Source: Candidatus Neomicrothrix sp. UBA881 (GTDB lineage: Bacteria > Actinomycetota > Acidimicrobiia > Acidimicrobiales > MedAcidi-G1). Taken from it: a stretch of DNA of 20,931 nt. Positions 1-8,716 of this stretch are shown here, piece after piece. The stretch is from contig DBFL01000073.1 of assembly GCA_002294285.1 (NCBI GenBank), positions 1-20,931 of the forward strand. Reading direction: 5' to 3'. Positions within the stretch are counted from its first letter, which is position 1. Each line of letters opens with the position of its first letter. The translations under genes were made by a program, and so were the position numbers. The notes below the pieces were generated by a model that was not told the DNA's origin, searched no databases, and worked only from the letters and a program-made list of their open reading frames with translations.

Positions 1-1
1 A

Positions 2-1843
2 GGAATACATCCAGATGGGAACCTTATAAGAGAGATCAATCTCAACTATGGAGACACGCAGGAAGAAGGACAAGTAGTTGTTGAAGGCACCTATGAAGTA
101 GGAATGCAAGATCAAGCACCATTAGGTACAGAATCAGGAATGGCGGTTCCTGCTGATGATGGAGGAATAGACCTATTTATATCCACCCAGTGGCTGCATG
201 CTGACCGTGATCAAGTTGCAGCCTGTTTAGGTCTTCCACCTGAGAAAGTGAGACTTACATTGGCAGGAGTAGGTGGCGCTTTCGGAGCGCGAGAAGATAT
301 AAGTCTTCACATACATCTTTGTTTGTTGGCTATACATACCGGCAAACCAGTGAAGATGTCATACTCACGAACCGAAAGTTTCCATGGGCATGTTCATCGG
401 CATCCAGCTCAGATGTGGTACAGGCATCATGCCAAATCTGATGGCACCTTGATGAGAGTTGAAGCTCGGATACTTCTTGATGGTGGGGCTTATGCTTCTA
501 CGAGTAGTGCTGTGCTTACAAATGCAACTTGTTTTGCAGTCGGACCTTATCGGGTGGAAAGTGCTCAAATACACGGCTCCGTTGTTAGAACAAATAATCC
601 TCCGTGTGGGGCTATGAGAGGTTTTGGATGTGTGCAAGTTTGTTTTGCTCATGAAGCACAAATGGACAAACTGGCAAATGCACTAGGAATGGATCCAGTG
701 AAATTACGTTTGAAGAATGCACTTGAAACTGGGGATCAAATAATTACCGGCCAGACAATCAGTGGCACTGCTCCAGTTGCCGAAGTGATAGAAACTTGCG
801 CTAACCATCATCTGTCTGTAGGGAAAGCAACGAAGCAGATGGAACTGCCCGGAGGTGCTGGAAGAACTGCAGATCTAACTGATGTTGTAAGAGGTGAAGC
901 AATAGCAGTTGGCTTTAAAAATCTGATGTTTTCAGAAGGATTTGATGATTTCAGCACTGCATCCTGCCACCTTGTGGATGGACGGGTCACCATTACATGC
1001 GCATGTGCGGAAGTGGGACAAGGGTTCGTGACATTAGTTGAACAGATAGTCCGTGAGGTGTTGGGGGTTGAAGAAGTGTATTTAGCACCTGCTTCTACAG
1101 CCACTGTAGGGTCAGCGGGATCCACATCTGCCAGTCGACAAACTTGGATGTCGGGCGGTGCAGTGAAAAGTGCGTGTGAGTCAGTAAGGGTCAGACTTTT
1201 GTCACGTATTGCAGAAACTTACTCTTTGGATGTCGAATCATTGGTAATAGTAGATGGAGGAGTGGCTTCTTTGTCTAGCGATTTTTCAATCGGCCTAGAA
1301 GAAGCTACTTCTGAGCCAATAGAAGTAGAAGAGGTCTATAGACATGCTCCTACTTTTCCTTTGGATGAAAAAGGTCAAGGAAATGCGCATGTTTCTTTCG
1401 CTTTCTCAGCACATCGAGCAGTAGTAGATGTAGACCAAGAACTCGGATTAATTAAAGTTGTTGAATTGATAACTTCTCAGGATGTAGGGAGGGTCTTAAA
1501 TCCTCTACAACTCCAAGGTCAATTAGAAGGTGGAGCCGCACAAGGACTTGGATTAGCCGTTCTAGAGGAAATCAACGTTGTCGACGGTCATATACTGAAT
1601 CCGACGTTCACCGATTACCTTTTGCCCACTGCTCTAGATATGCCACCTGTAGAAATAGCAGCTCTCATAGAACAACCTGAACCGCATGCTCCCTTTGGAG
1701 CGAAGGGTGTCGGAGAACCTCCAGCGATTTCTTCGACTGCTGCTATTGCATCAGCTGTCAGAAAAGCCACAGGTTTGGACCTCAATAGAGTACCGATCAG
1801 ACCAACAGATATTGTTTTTCCGGAAGGCACTGAAAATGACTGA
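2..1843 (+). CDS. Xanthine dehydrogenase-like molybdopterin-binding subunit (5' partial)
   Basis: The reading frame is open to the left edge, so this is the C-terminal 613 residues of a larger molybdenum hydroxylase subunit; the true start lies outside. The family hydroxylates purines or related N-heterocycles at a Mo-pterin centre in the cytoplasm. In partial numbering, a GGAFGARE segment puts Glu98 at the position of bovine XDH Glu802. NNPPCGAMRGFG puts Arg206 at the XDH Arg880 position. A canonical VGQG pterin motif follows, and PFGAKGVGE carries the catalytic Glu572. The Glu/Arg pair is the purine-binding signature of xanthine dehydrogenases, so a purine substrate is likely but not proven. 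Whether Fe-S or FAD domains are fused upstream cannot be seen. The stop overlaps the next start by 8 nt, implying translational coupling with a carbamoylase. Confidence 0.9.
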   Translation, partial: GIHPDGNLIREINLNYGDTQEEGQVVVEGTYEVGMQDQAPLGTESGMAVPADDGGIDLFISTQWLHADRDQVAACLGLPPEKVRLTLAGVGGAFGAREDISLHIHLCLLAIHTGKPVKMSYSRTESFHGHVHRHPAQMWYRHHAKSDGTLMRVEARILLDGGAYASTSSAVLTNATCFAVGPYRVESAQIHGSVVRTNNPPCGAMRGFGCVQVCFAHEAQMDKLANALGMDPVKLRLKNALETGDQIITGQTISGTAPVAEVIETCANHHLSVGKATKQMELPGGAGRTADLTDVVRGEAIAVGFKNLMFSEGFDDFSTASCHLVDGRVTITCACAEVGQGFVTLVEQIVREVLGVEEVYLAPASTATVGSAGSTSASRQTWMSGGAVKSACESVRVRLLSRIAETYSLDVESLVIVDGGVASLSSDFSIGLEEATSEPIEVEEVYRHAPTFPLDEKGQGNAHVSFAFSAHRAVVDVDQELGLIKVVELITSQDVGRVLNPLQLQGQLEGGAAQGLGLAVLEEINVVDGHILNPTFTDYLLPTALDMPPVEIAALIEQPEPHAPFGAKGVGEPPAISSTAAIASAVRKATGLDLNRVPIRPTDIVFPEGTEND

Positions 1844-3080
1844 CGATCTTCGAATAAATGGCGAACGTCTTCTAGGCAGAATAGAAGAACTTGCTTTAAT
1901 AGGTGCAATTGATGGAGGTGGTTCTTGTCGTCTTGCGCTCACCGATGAAGACAGAGCCGGTAGAGATCTCGTTGTTACCTGGATGAAAGATTTAGGTCTT
2001 GATGTAAGTATTGACGCAATAGGAAACGTGGTAGCAGTTAGGCCAGGTAAAACCGATGGGCCACCGACTATGACAGGAAGCCATATTGACACAGTTAAAA
2101 CAGGAGGCCGCTATGACGGAAATTTAGGTGTTTTAGCTGGTCTAGAGATCATTGAGTGCTTGTCTGAAAACGGAATTGAAACCGAGCATCCCGTAGCAGT
2201 CGCATTTTTCACCGATGAAGAAGGCTCGAGATTCGCACCAGACATGCTTGGAAGCCTCGTTTACGTGGGAGGAATGACACTTGAAGAAGCTTTGGATATC
2301 GAAGGCGTTGACGGAACCAAAGTCGGAGATGAGTTAGAACGTATTAACTACAGAGGGACCTCACCGTGCCCGGGACCTTCACCGAGAGCTTTTGTCGAAT
2401 TGCATATAGAACAGGGACCTGTTTTAGAAGCAGAAAGAGTCACAATCGGAGCAGTTACAGGAGTGCAAGGAATCTCCTGGACAGAAATATCCATAACAGG
2501 CGAATCCAACCATGCTGGAACGACTCCAATGTCGCTTCGCCATGATTCAGGTTACGGTGCGACAGCTATTTCTGCGTATGTACGTGAGTTGGCGTTGGAG
2601 ATGGGAGGCAGCCAGGTAGCCACAGTCGGCAGATTGGAACTTCACCCCAATTTGGTAAATGTAGTTGCTGGTTCAGCTACTTTGACGGTTGATTTGAGAA
2701 ACACCATTGAAGCTAATTTGTTGGAAGCTGAAAATAAACTCAACGACTTTCTTACAAACTTGTCCTCTAAAGAGGGTTTAGCGATAGAAAAAAGAGAACT
2801 TGCCAGATTTGAACCCGTTGATTTCAGCGAACAAGTAGTAAACACAGTTGAGGAGATATCTACGCGATTAGGACATTCGGTTATGAGACTTCCATCTGGT
2901 GCTGGGCATGATGCTCAGATGATGGCGAGAGTATGCCCAACAGGAATGGTATTTGTTCCGAGCCATAAAGGTATAAGTCACAACCCACAAGAACACACAG
3001 ATTCTGATGATTTAGTTGCGGGATGCAATGTGCTATTTCAGACGATTCTTGATTTAGACAAAAAAGATTTCGGGAGTTAA
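1836..3080 (+). CDS. M20 family hydantoinase/carbamoylase-type amidase (N-carbamoyl-L-amino acid hydrolase or allantoate amidohydrolase-like)
   Basis: 414-residue binuclear metallohydrolase, the usual length for the family, which hydrolyses N-carbamoyl amino acids, allantoate or ureidoglycolate to NH3 and CO2. Metal-site motifs run in order: GSHIDTV (His83), GGRYDGNLG (Asp94), FFTDEEGSRF (Glu128/129), ELHIEQGP (His190) and HNPQEHT (His387). The dimerisation-domain motif NHAGTTPM spans 226-232, and DLRN contains Arg289, at the usual carboxylate-binding Arg position. The GGRYDG form resembles carbamoylases more than E. coli AllC, so a carbamoylase role is slightly favoured; the exact substrate is open. 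The start at 1836 was chosen over an upstream in-frame ATG at 1686 because a GGAAGG ribosome site lies about 8 nt before it and the homologous region begins there. It overlaps the upstream gene by 8 nt. Confidence 0.88.
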   Translation: MTDDLRINGERLLGRIEELALIGAIDGGGSCRLALTDEDRAGRDLVVTWMKDLGLDVSIDAIGNVVAVRPGKTDGPPTMTGSHIDTVKTGGRYDGNLGVLAGLEIIECLSENGIETEHPVAVAFFTDEEGSRFAPDMLGSLVYVGGMTLEEALDIEGVDGTKVGDELERINYRGTSPCPGPSPRAFVELHIEQGPVLEAERVTIGAVTGVQGISWTEISITGESNHAGTTPMSLRHDSGYGATAISAYVRELALEMGGSQVATVGRLELHPNLVNVVAGSATLTVDLRNTIEANLLEAENKLNDFLTNLSSKEGLAIEKRELARFEPVDFSEQVVNTVEEISTRLGHSVMRLPSGAGHDAQMMARVCPTGMVFVPSHKGISHNPQEHTDSDDLVAGCNVLFQTILDLDKKDFGS

Positions 3081-3087
3081 GAAGAAA

Positions 3088-4050
3088 ATGACTCGTGTTT
3101 TAAAAGTAGGTGCCGCACAACTTGGACCCATACAAAAAGAAGAGAAGCGAAAAGAGGTAGTTCAGAGATTAATTGCACTTCTGCAAGAAGGGGCAAGTCA
3201 GTCATGTGACCTTGTAGTGTTCCCAGAATTAGCCCTCACGACATTCTTTCCACGGTGGTGGTCGGAGAAGATTGCTGAGTTTGACCACTATTTTGAAAAA
3301 GAAATGCCCAGTAAGGAAGTGCAACCACTCTTCGCCGAGGCAGAGAAATTGGGAGTCGGATTTCATCTGGGTTATGCGGAAATGACTAGTGATGGACATC
3401 GGTATAACACTTCTGTCCTTGTTTCAAAGAAGGCTCAAATAATAGGCAAATACAGAAAGGTTCATTTGCCCGGGCATGAAGAGAATGAACCTTGGAGAGC
3501 TTTTCAACATCTTGAACGTTATTACTTTGAACCCGGTGAAGAGTTCAAAGTATTTGGAGCTTTTCAAGGTGTATTAGGTATGGCAATATGTAACGACAGA
3601 CGGTGGTCTGAAACTTACAGGGTGCTGGGTTTAAAAGGATGTGAGCTGGCACTCATTGGTTACAACACTCCTATACATTACCCACCTGACCCAAGTCAGG
3701 ACGCTTTGGCGGGTTTCCACAATCAACTGGTTATGCAATCTGGGGCTTATCAAAATGGAATGTGGGTGGTCGGAGTTGCCAAGGCTGGAAACGAAGAAGG
3801 ATGTGACCTGCTTGGAGATAGCTCAATAATTGCCCCTTCTGGCGAAGTAGTCGCTCAGTGCTCAACAGTAGGAGATGAATTAGTATCGGCAACAGTAGAT
3901 CTTGACATGTGCGCAAAATATAAGGAAACACTTTTTGATTTTGCTCGATACAGAAGGCCTGAAGTCTATAAAACGATCACTTCACAAGCCGGGGTCGAAA
4001 TCCCTGATGGTGTCGCATCTGGCAAAAGCGATAGCGAAGACCAGGAGTAG
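3088..4050 (+). CDS. N-carbamoyl-D-amino acid hydrolase (nitrilase superfamily)
   Basis: 320-residue carbon-nitrogen hydrolase that closely resembles the Agrobacterium D-carbamoylase as I recall it, including ELALTTFFPRW, KYRK-HLPGH, ICNDRRW and YQNG blocks. The enzyme releases D-amino acid, CO2 and NH3 from N-carbamoyl-D-amino acids. The Glu-Lys-Cys triad is visible as Glu47 (VVFPELAL), Lys124 (GKYRKVHLPG) and Cys168 (AICNDRRW). The conserved histidines of the family are represented by His126, His141 (FQHLE) and the FHNQ His near 212. Length and motif spacing match D-carbamoylases rather than beta-ureidopropionase. The gene starts 7 nt after the M20 stop behind a weak purine-rich site. Two carbamoylases in tandem suggest N-carbamoyl products of either configuration. 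No hydantoinase is present in the window. Confidence 0.9.
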   Translation: MTRVLKVGAAQLGPIQKEEKRKEVVQRLIALLQEGASQSCDLVVFPELALTTFFPRWWSEKIAEFDHYFEKEMPSKEVQPLFAEAEKLGVGFHLGYAEMTSDGHRYNTSVLVSKKAQIIGKYRKVHLPGHEENEPWRAFQHLERYYFEPGEEFKVFGAFQGVLGMAICNDRRWSETYRVLGLKGCELALIGYNTPIHYPPDPSQDALAGFHNQLVMQSGAYQNGMWVVGVAKAGNEEGCDLLGDSSIIAPSGEVVAQCSTVGDELVSATVDLDMCAKYKETLFDFARYRRPEVYKTITSQAGVEIPDGVASGKSDSEDQE

Positions 4051-4055
4051 CTTAG

Positions 4056-6638
4056 ATGACTGCGTTTGAACTAAATGGTGTCAGTGTTGAGACCGACATT
4101 TCGCACCCCCATTTATTATCTGCAATAAGAGATGAATTTGGTTTGATATCTCCAAAAGATGGATGCTCTCCATCTGGACAGTGTGGTTGTTGCACGGTTC
4201 TAATAGATGGGAAAGCGCGAATCGCTTGTCAAACACCGATGGAAAAAGTTTCTGGCTCGAAAGTTTTCACTCTGGAAGGCTTTGATCCTAAAGAACGTGA
4301 ACTTTACTCACAAACTTTTGCAGCACACGGTGCCCTTCAATGTGGATTCTGCATTCCAGGTATTCTAGTTCGAACAAAGGCATTGATAGATCGTAAGGGA
4401 GATTCCTTAACACGTGAAGAAGCATCTAGACATTTGGGAGCACATCTTTGTAGGTGTACGGGTTACACCAAAATTCTAGATGCTGTAGAGGCACTGGCTT
4501 CGGAAGAAACACCTGTGAGAATTGAAAGTGGAGGTGTGGGTAGTTCAGGTGTTCGTTACGAGGCTGAGGCTTTGAGTTTAGGAGACAGAAAATTTATTGA
4601 CGATATCCCTGCTGAAGGTCTACTCCATGGAGCTGTCAGGTTATCTGACCATGCAAGGGCAAAAGTTTTAAAAATTGATATAGAAAAAGCTGAGAAATGC
4701 GAAGGAGTCGAAAAGATAATCACGGCTTCTGATGTTCCAGGTGAATTAAAAGTTGGTTTGATACACCAAGATTGGCCAGTTTTTATTCCTGAAGGAGGTC
4801 AAACTTCCTATCTAGGCGATGTTATTGCATTAGTAGTTGCAAAAGATAGAGATACAGCGCGCAAGGCAGCTCAATTAATTGATGTTGAATACAAAGTCTT
4901 AAAACCATTCAGTAATCCAATAGACGCAATCAATTCTGATGAAGATGCTGTCTGGGAATTGGATGGCAATGTCCTATCTGAATCAAGCTATGCAAGGGGT
5001 GACGTCAGAAAAGCACTTCAGGAATCAAAACATTTGGTTGAAGAAATTTTTCAAACACAAAGAGTTGAACAGGCTTTTCTCGAACCTGAATCCACACTAG
5101 CAGTACCAAAAGACGGCGGACTTTATGTGTATTCGGGCGGCCAAGGCGTCTGGGATGACAGAAACCAGATTGCGAAAGTTCTCGGGGTGGAAACTACTGC
5201 CGTGACAGTTGAACTTGTATCCAATGGTGGAGCTTTTGGCGGAAAAGAAGATTTATCAAATCAGGCACAGACAGCTTTAGCAGCTCACCTTCTTGGACAA
5301 CCAGTACGTTGCACCTTAAGTCGTGAAGAATCACTGCTTATGCATGCTAAGCGTCACCCAATTCAAATCATTGTTAAAGCCGGTTGTGATGAAAATGGCT
5401 TACTTTCAGGACTTTGGGTCAGAATGATCGGAGATTCAGGACCATATGCCTCGGTCGGGATGAAGGTATTAGAAAGAGCTGCCGGCCATGCTAGTGGCCC
5501 ATACGTTGTCCCAGCGATTGATGTCCGCTCAGTAGCAGTTAGAACAAATAACCCTGTTGGAGGTGCTTTCCGTGGTTTTGGAGCAAACCAAGCGCAGTTT
5601 GCAATGGAAGGTGTCATGGATCGACTTGCAGAAAAAGTTGGTATTAGCGGGTGGGAGATACGCAATCGTAATGTAATTAAACCAGGTTCAATTTGGGGTC
5701 CAGGTCAGATAATGGATGAAGGTAGCAGTGGCGCCCAAGCCTGCTTAGAGGCAATTAAGAAAACATACGACCAAGCAATAAAGGATGGTAAAGCGGTCGG
5801 ATTAGGTCTTGGTCTGAAAAATTCAGGCTTGGGAAATGGGGCAAAAGAAGTTGCTAAAGCTGTTGTTCGATTTCGTAAAGACGGCAAAGTAGAAGTAAGG
5901 CATTGCTGGACTGAAATGGGTCAGGGGGTTCACACAGTTGCCCTTCAAGTCGCTGTTGAAGAACTTGGTGTGGATGCCTCTGAAATTGAAGTAATTGTTG
6001 ATACAAGTCGAGAAATGAATGTAGGTCAAACAACTGGTAGTCGTGGGACATTGATGGGAGCGGGTTCGGTTGCTGATGCTTGCAGAGTTGCATTGGAAGA
6101 CGGATGCAAGCCAGAGATCGATTATGAGGGTGAGTATCGAGTCGATTGGACAAACGCCATGTCAGACGATGTCGAGAACCCTATAATTCATTCAACTTTC
6201 GGTTACGCAGCACAGCTAGTGATAATGGATGAAGAACAAGGAAAAATCAATCACGTAGTTGCAGCCCATGATGTTGGCAGGGCAGTAAATCCGGTTTTGT
6301 GCGAAGGACAAATCGAAGGAGCAGTGCATATGGGCCTGGGTTACGCACTTTCAGAAGGTTTTCCGACAGACGATGATGCGAAGCCCACAAACATGACACT
6401 TAAAAGTCTTGGAATTTTAAGACCTAAAGACATGCCTACCGTAGAAGTGATTCTAGTTGAAGAACCGCAACCAGATTCACCGTACGGAATCAAAGGGGTA
6501 GGTGAAATAGGACTAGTTCCGACAGCTGGTGCTGTGGCGACAGCCTTACGAGCTCAGGATGGTATTTGGCGAAATAGTCTGCCAATGAGTTTGGAAACCC
6601 AGCAGGAAAATTGGCAGGAATGGAATCATGGGGACTGA
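4056..6638 (+). CDS. Fused [2Fe-2S]-molybdopterin hydroxylase (xanthine dehydrogenase family)
   Basis: 860 residues joining a two-cluster ferredoxin module (about 1-150) to the molybdopterin domains (about 165-860). All eight cluster cysteines are present: Cys37, Cys43, Cys46 and Cys58 for the plant-type cluster, and Cys96, Cys99, Cys132 and Cys134 for the second. The first motif has C-x5-C spacing and an extra Cys45 (QCGCC), a form I associate with actinobacterial members. Glu398 (GGAFGGKE) and Arg506 (GGAFRGFG) match the xanthine dehydrogenase purine-binding pair. EMGQG is canonical, and Glu817 (GIKGVGE) is the catalytic base. A purine or other N-heterocycle substrate is likely. AGGAG lies about 8 nt before the ATG, and the previous gene ends 5 nt upstream. 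No FAD subunit is adjacent, so its electron acceptor partner must lie elsewhere or be shared. Confidence 0.92.
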   Translation: MTAFELNGVSVETDISHPHLLSAIRDEFGLISPKDGCSPSGQCGCCTVLIDGKARIACQTPMEKVSGSKVFTLEGFDPKERELYSQTFAAHGALQCGFCIPGILVRTKALIDRKGDSLTREEASRHLGAHLCRCTGYTKILDAVEALASEETPVRIESGGVGSSGVRYEAEALSLGDRKFIDDIPAEGLLHGAVRLSDHARAKVLKIDIEKAEKCEGVEKIITASDVPGELKVGLIHQDWPVFIPEGGQTSYLGDVIALVVAKDRDTARKAAQLIDVEYKVLKPFSNPIDAINSDEDAVWELDGNVLSESSYARGDVRKALQESKHLVEEIFQTQRVEQAFLEPESTLAVPKDGGLYVYSGGQGVWDDRNQIAKVLGVETTAVTVELVSNGGAFGGKEDLSNQAQTALAAHLLGQPVRCTLSREESLLMHAKRHPIQIIVKAGCDENGLLSGLWVRMIGDSGPYASVGMKVLERAAGHASGPYVVPAIDVRSVAVRTNNPVGGAFRGFGANQAQFAMEGVMDRLAEKVGISGWEIRNRNVIKPGSIWGPGQIMDEGSSGAQACLEAIKKTYDQAIKDGKAVGLGLGLKNSGLGNGAKEVAKAVVRFRKDGKVEVRHCWTEMGQGVHTVALQVAVEELGVDASEIEVIVDTSREMNVGQTTGSRGTLMGAGSVADACRVALEDGCKPEIDYEGEYRVDWTNAMSDDVENPIIHSTFGYAAQLVIMDEEQGKINHVVAAHDVGRAVNPVLCEGQIEGAVHMGLGYALSEGFPTDDDAKPTNMTLKSLGILRPKDMPTVEVILVEEPQPDSPYGIKGVGEIGLVPTAGAVATALRAQDGIWRNSLPMSLETQQENWQEWNHGD

Positions 6639-7683
6639 GAATCAAGTAAGAGTAAATGAGACCGCTGGTCTTGTTTGCGCCCACCATCATCTTTATTCAA
6701 CTCTTGCTAGAGGCATGCCTGCACCAGCTAGCAACCCAACAAATTTTGAGGAAATACTAAAGATGGTCTGGTGGCGTCTCGACAGAGCTCTTGATCTTGA
6801 GTCGATAAAGTGGTCCGCCATGTTGGGAGCCCTCGAGGCGGTCGAACGCGGCTGCACAGCGATAGTTGACCATCACGAATCCCCAGAAGCCATTGAGGGT
6901 TCACTAAGCGTCATCGCAGATGCATGCGAAACAGTAGGGGTACGAGTTTTGTGTTCATACGGAGTGACTGACCGCCATGGTGCTGAAGGTGCGAAAAAAG
7001 GTTTAGATGAAAACAGACGTTTCTTAGAAGAGGGAGGTAGAGGAATGGTAGGTTTACATGCTTCCTTTACCTGCGAAAATGACACCATAGAGGCCGCTGC
7101 TGAAATCGCAGAAAGTTTCGGAGTTGGTGTTCATGTGCATGTTGCTGAAGGACCAGTGGATGCAAAGGCTGCCGCAAGACTGAAAGGGTTTTCAAAAGAC
7201 AACTGGCTTATTGTTCATGGAGTTCACCTTGAAGACGACCATGGCCTAAAAGGCATTCTGGTGCATAACCCTCGCTCGAACATGAATAACTCTGTTGGTT
7301 ATGCAAATCCCATCCGTTTTAGTAATGAAGTTGCACTAGGAACTGATGGAATAGGCGCTGACATGCTTGAAGAATTTCGTCTTGCCTATGCAAGACATCG
7401 TGAGTCTGATGTAACTGCTTCACCTGAAACAGCTTGGCAATGGTTGCAAAATGGTTACCAGATTGTTCCTGAGGCAATGAGTGATCGAGTCGTATGGAAC
7501 TATAAAAATATGGACCCCTGGGAACTTGCATTTACAACAGGAGTTAATCCCGTGGAAGTAATAGTCGAAGAAGAAACTATTTGGTCAAATGGACATTCAA
7601 CCCGAGTGGATGCTGCTGAAATTCGAGCTAAAGCTGCTGAGCAGGCAAAAAAGGTTCATTCACGGTTAGCAGAAGTTGTCTGA
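6628..7683 (+). CDS. ssnA: SsnA-like aminohydrolase, N-terminally shortened
   Basis: 351-residue amidohydrolase-superfamily protein matching E. coli SsnA (442 aa) from its first metal motif onward. Shared blocks include WWRLDRALD, a DHH-SP segment, HNPRSNMNN and LGTDGIG. The deaminase metal site is complete: His19 and His21 (AHHHLYS), His171 with Glu174 (HVHVAE), the catalytic His197 (VHGVH) and Asp240 (GTDGIG). About 50 residues of the N-terminal beta-sandwich are missing, and the C-terminal part of that domain is condensed to a short segment. SsnA genes accompany selenium-dependent molybdenum hydroxylases, but its exact substrate is not firmly known to me. The ATG overlaps the previous stop (6636-6638) by 11 nt, and no in-frame upstream start could supply the missing domain. 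The shortening may be real or an old internal deletion. Confidence 0.8.
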   Translation: MGTENQVRVNETAGLVCAHHHLYSTLARGMPAPASNPTNFEEILKMVWWRLDRALDLESIKWSAMLGALEAVERGCTAIVDHHESPEAIEGSLSVIADACETVGVRVLCSYGVTDRHGAEGAKKGLDENRRFLEEGGRGMVGLHASFTCENDTIEAAAEIAESFGVGVHVHVAEGPVDAKAAARLKGFSKDNWLIVHGVHLEDDHGLKGILVHNPRSNMNNSVGYANPIRFSNEVALGTDGIGADMLEEFRLAYARHRESDVTASPETAWQWLQNGYQIVPEAMSDRVVWNYKNMDPWELAFTTGVNPVEVIVEEETIWSNGHSTRVDAAEIRAKAAEQAKKVHSRLAEVV

Positions 7684-7711
7684 AATTTAGAAAAATAAAA
7701 CAGGAGAAGAA

Positions 7712-8716
7712 ATGACTCGCTTAGCAATTTACTTACAGGATGCTCATTCGATAGACGAAGCTATCGAATATACGAAGCATGCAGAGTCGAGTGGCTTTGA
7801 AGCCGTCTGGCAGGCAGATTCTCGTCTTGTTAGAGATGCAGTTGTACCAATGGCAGCATTCGCCGCAAAAACTGAAAAAATAAAAATAGGTTCTGGCGTA
7901 GTTGATTGTTGGACAAGAAACCCTGCAAGACTCGCTTCTACTTTCTCAACACTAGATGACTTGGCGCCCGGTCGAATCATTCTCGGAATTGGAGCATGGT
8001 GGGACCCGTTAGCTTCAAAAGTAGGAATAGACCGCAAAAAACCGCTAACTGTTATGAGAGAAGTCGTCACGTCGGTTCGAGCACTGCTAGCTGATGAAAC
8101 TGTGACTTTCTCAGGTGACTTTGTTGAACTTGATGGAGTCGAGCTCGATTATGTCTATCAGGAACGTCGACCCAAAGAAGTGCCAATTTATATAGGTGCT
8201 ACCGGAATGAAGATGATGGAGTTAAGTGGCGAAATAGCAGACGGTGTTGTTTTGAATTATTTGGTTTCTCCTGAATACAACAAAAGAGCCATGGAACACC
8301 TAGAGATCGGGGCTTCTAAAGCCGGAAGAAGCATCGATGAAATTGACAGGCCCCAACTGGTGGTATGTTCTCTTGCTGAGAACAGGAAAGAAGCTTTAGA
8401 CGCCGCCAGGCTGATGGTTACCCAGTACTTAGGACAACAGCCTCATATTATGAAAGCTTCGGGAGTTCCTGAAGAACTTCTAGAAGAGATAGGTCAAGTT
8501 TTGACATGGCCGGCAACACATGAACAGGTAGAGGCAGCATCAAAACTAGTCCCTGATGAAGTTGTCCAGATGATCTGTGCTGCTGGGACACCAGACGAAG
8601 TTAGAGAAAAAGTGGCTCAATACATAGAAGATGGATGCACATGTCCCATTCTTTATCCGCTAGGTCCAGATGTCAGATTAATGATCGACACTTTTAGCGG
8701 CTGGTCACATGAATAA
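7712..8716 (+). CDS. Luciferase-like (LLM) F420- or flavin-dependent oxidoreductase
   Basis: 334-residue TIM-barrel oxidoreductase of the bacterial luciferase-like superfamily. Visible signatures are AVWQADSRL (about 31-39), DCWTRNPA (65-72), [15 protein letters not shown] (81-95), the Mer-type GIDRKKPL (105-112) and IYIGATG near 160. The pattern resembles methylenetetrahydromethanopterin reductase-type F420-dependent enzymes more than FMN monooxygenases such as RutA, but sequence alone does not settle the cofactor. A strong AGGAG site lies 5 nt before the ATG, after a 28-nt gap. The stop overlaps the 8-oxoguanine deaminase start by 8 nt, so the two are probably made together and act on linked substrates. 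Its C-terminus strongly resembles the fragment at 20848-20931, which is likewise coupled to an amidohydrolase. Confidence 0.85.
   Translation: MTRLAIYLQDAHSIDEAIEYTKHAESSGFEAVWQADSRLVRDAVVPMAAFAAKTEKIKIGSGVVDCWTRNPARLASTFSTLDDLAPGRIILGIGAWWDPLASKVGIDRKKPLTVMREVVTSVRALLADETVTFSGDFVELDGVELDYVYQERRPKEVPIYIGATGMKMMELSGEIADGVVLNYLVSPEYNKRAMEHLEIGASKAGRSIDEIDRPQLVVCSLAENRKEALDAARLMVTQYLGQQPHIMKASGVPEELLEEIGQVLTWPATHEQVEAASKLVPDEVVQMICAAGTPDEVREKVAQYIEDGCTCPILYPLGPDVRLMIDTFSGWSHE

Noticed and set aside
1686..1835. Upstream in-frame start extending the M20 hydrolase by 50 residues
   Set aside because: The extension lies wholly inside the molybdenum subunit gene, has no family similarity, and a better ribosome site (GGAAGG) precedes the ATG at 1836.
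4164..4200. C-x5-C spacing and extra Cys in the first Fe-S motif of the 860-residue hydroxylase as a defect
   Set aside because: I recall the same QCGCC form in related actinobacterial hydroxylases, and all eight cluster ligands are present.
5823..6153. Overlapping - strand frames rich in Phe, His and Gln
   Set aside because: Antisense to the conserved molybdenum domain of the 860-residue hydroxylase, with no ribosome site or motif.
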